Shown piece by piece: positions 62,753 through 64,000 of a stretch of 64,000 bases of DNA. The notes beneath the pieces are model-generated. The model searched no databases, was not told the origin of the DNA, and saw nothing but the letters and a program-made list of their open reading frames with translations. The translations under genes were made by a program, and so were the position numbers. Source of the DNA: 66-474 sp039923855 (GTDB lineage Bacteria > Pseudomonadota > Gammaproteobacteria > Xanthomonadales > Rhodanobacteraceae). Location of the stretch: the NCBI GenBank assembly GCA_039923855.1, contig JBDTBW010000080.1, forward strand, positions 35,261 to 99,260. The letters are read 5' to 3'. The stretch's first letter is position 1. Each line of letters starts with the position of its first letter.

Positions 62753-64000
62753 TCAACCGTTAGCTTGCGCCCGGCGCAGCACGCGGCGTTCGCGGCGGCG
62801 TTCGGCTTGCCGCGCGAAAACCAGATACAACGCCGGCGTGCTGAGTAACGTCAGGCCCTGCGAAAAGATCAAGCCTCCCAACATCGCGATACCCAGCGGC
62901 CGGCGCAGTTCGGCGCCGGTGCCGATGCCGATCGCCAGCGGCAACGATGCCAGGATCGCCACCATCGTGGTCATCATGATCGGACGGAAGCGCAACAGGC
63001 ACGCCTCGCGGATCGCCTCCAGCGGCGTCTTGCCGGCGCGTTGCGCGACCAGCGCGAAGTCGATCATCATGATCGCGTTTTTCTTGACCAGGCCGATCAG
63101 CAACACCAGCGCCATCATCGCCACGATCGAGAGTTCCGTATTGGTCACCAGCAACGCCAGCAATGCGCCGACACCCGCCGAGGGCAGCGTGGACAGGATC
63201 GTGACCGGATGGATCAGGCTCTCGTAGAGCATACCGAGCACGATGTACACCGCGATCACCGCGCCCAGCAGCAGAAACGGCATGTTGCTCTGCTGTTGCT
63301 GGAAACGGCGGAAATCGCCGCCGAGACTCAATTGGATGTCGCCCGGCATGCGCATGCCGGTGATGGTGTTCTGGATCTGGTCGGTGGCCTGACCCATGCT
63401 GATGCCCGGCGCAAGATTGAAGCTCAGGTCCATCACCGTGAACTGATCCTCGTGGCTGATCTGCACGGGTGCCAGGCCTGATTCCTGATGTGCGACGGCA
63501 GCCAGCGGGATCATCGCGCCGCTGTCGGAACGCACGTAAAGGCGGTTCAGCGCCGCGGGCGTGGCCGACTCCGACGGCAACGCGGTCAGCACCACCGCAT
63601 ATTGGTTGGTGTCGGAATAGATGGTCGAAATCTGGCGCTGGCCGAAGGCGTTGTAGAGCGCGTCGTCGATCGAGGCGACCGAAACGCCGAGCCGGCTGGC
63701 GGTGTCGCGATCGATCACGATGTTCTGGAGCAGGCCGGCTTCATCGACATCGCTGCCGACATCGCGAAACATCGGATTGTGCTGCAATTGCGTCTGCAAT
63801 TTCGGTAACCAGGTTTCGAGTCCGGCGAGATCGTTGCCCTTCAGCGACACCTGATATTGCGCGCCCTGATTGCCGCCGCCACCGCCGCTGGGCAGATCCT
63901 GGTGCGCGCGCAATCGCAAATTGAGATCGGGATATTGCGCGGCTTTCGCCGACAATCGCGCCAACACGTCCTGGGTGGATTCGCTGCGGCCGCCGCCGAG
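62753..64000 (-). CDS. RND efflux pump permease, C-terminal part (5' end outside window)
   Basis: The frame is open to the end of the window. The visible 415 or so residues include the porter-domain segment around DRDTASRLGVSVASIDDALY, IPLAAVAHQESGLAPVQISH and then the second membrane half: LLLGAVIAVYIVLGMLYESL, HPVTILSTLPSAGVGALLAL, VKKNAIMMIDFALVAQR and LRFRPIMMTTMVAILASLPL. These fit the HAE1/MdtB-MdtC type of multidrug pumps that work with a membrane-fusion protein and TolC. The partners must lie beyond the window. The C terminus ends in a short basic tail. Confidence 0.93.
   Translation of the reverse strand, partial: LGGGRSESTQDVLARLSAKAAQYPDLNLRLRAHQDLPSGGGGGNQGAQYQVSLKGNDLAGLETWLPKLQTQLQHNPMFRDVGSDVDEAGLLQNIVIDRDTASRLGVSVASIDDALYNAFGQRQISTIYSDTNQYAVVLTALPSESATPAALNRLYVRSDSGAMIPLAAVAHQESGLAPVQISHEDQFTVMDLSFNLAPGISMGQATDQIQNTITGMRMPGDIQLSLGGDFRRFQQQQSNMPFLLLGAVIAVYIVLGMLYESLIHPVTILSTLPSAGVGALLALLVTNTELSIVAMMALVLLIGLVKKNAIMMIDFALVAQRAGKTPLEAIREACLLRFRPIMMTTMVAILASLPLAIGIGTGAELRRPLGIAMLGGLIFSQGLTLLSTPALYLVFARQAERRRERRVLRRAQANG

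Overview
The window looks like a contiguous chromosomal segment of a GC-rich gammaproteobacterium of the order Xanthomonadales, most likely the Rhodanobacteraceae/Xanthomonadaceae side. The inference rests on gene order: a nrdR-ribD-ribE-ribB-ribH-nusB-thiL-pgpA run, a complete mraZ-to-ftsZ division and cell wall cluster followed by lpxC, dciA, an M23 peptidase and secA, plus many short intergenic repeats. No rRNA, tRNA or CRISPR was seen; the one clear RNA gene is rnpB (RNase P RNA).

Layout. 1-4556: the 3' end of a type II secretion secretin gene, a TonB-C-like periplasmic protein, a decayed glycosyltransferase/secretin chimera, a RelE/ParE-type toxin-antitoxin pair, an intact glycosyltransferase and an acyltransferase. 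4593-10575: queuosine-precursor transporter, MFS transporter, HD-domain oxygenase-like protein, Tat-exported metallo-beta-lactamase-fold protein, a frameshifted small gene and ettA. 10808-18552: glyA and the riboflavin/nusB/thiL/pgpA operon, most genes overlapping by 1-4 bases. 18567-24409: uracil-DNA glycosylase-like gene, FAD-linked oxidase, and the envelope set dolP-yraN-lpoA divergent from rsmI. 24540-28300: small membrane protein, rnpB, two MITE-like elements, and an MFS exporter divergent from its TetR-type regulator with a palindromic operator.

28306-49993 is the dcw cluster: a promoter with MraZ-type TGGGN boxes at 10-base period, then mraZ, rsmH, ftsL, ftsI, murE, murF, mraY, ftsW, murG, murC, ddlB, ftsQ, ftsA, ftsZ, a strong terminator, lpxC, dciA (opposite strand), an M23 peptidase and secA. 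50341-64000: nudE, cysQ, a phospholipase D/cardiolipin synthase-like gene, mazG, a GSGD-repeat exported protein, the ybbA/ybbP-like ABC exporter divergent from tesA, an EF-hand protein, a two-component system, an isoaspartyl peptidase and the 3' part of an RND efflux pump gene.

The most unusual aspect is repeats. At least six families of short dispersed repeats occur, and several sit in frame inside housekeeping genes (murE, mazG, the uracil-DNA glycosylase-like gene, the 3' ends of ribD and ribE, the 5' end of ddlB). Two larger families (about 130-176 and 268 bp) lie directly 3' of stop codons in the same orientation. Their paired arms differ between copies yet remain complementary, which suggests selection or templating on a folded structure. 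All comparisons were made by eye.
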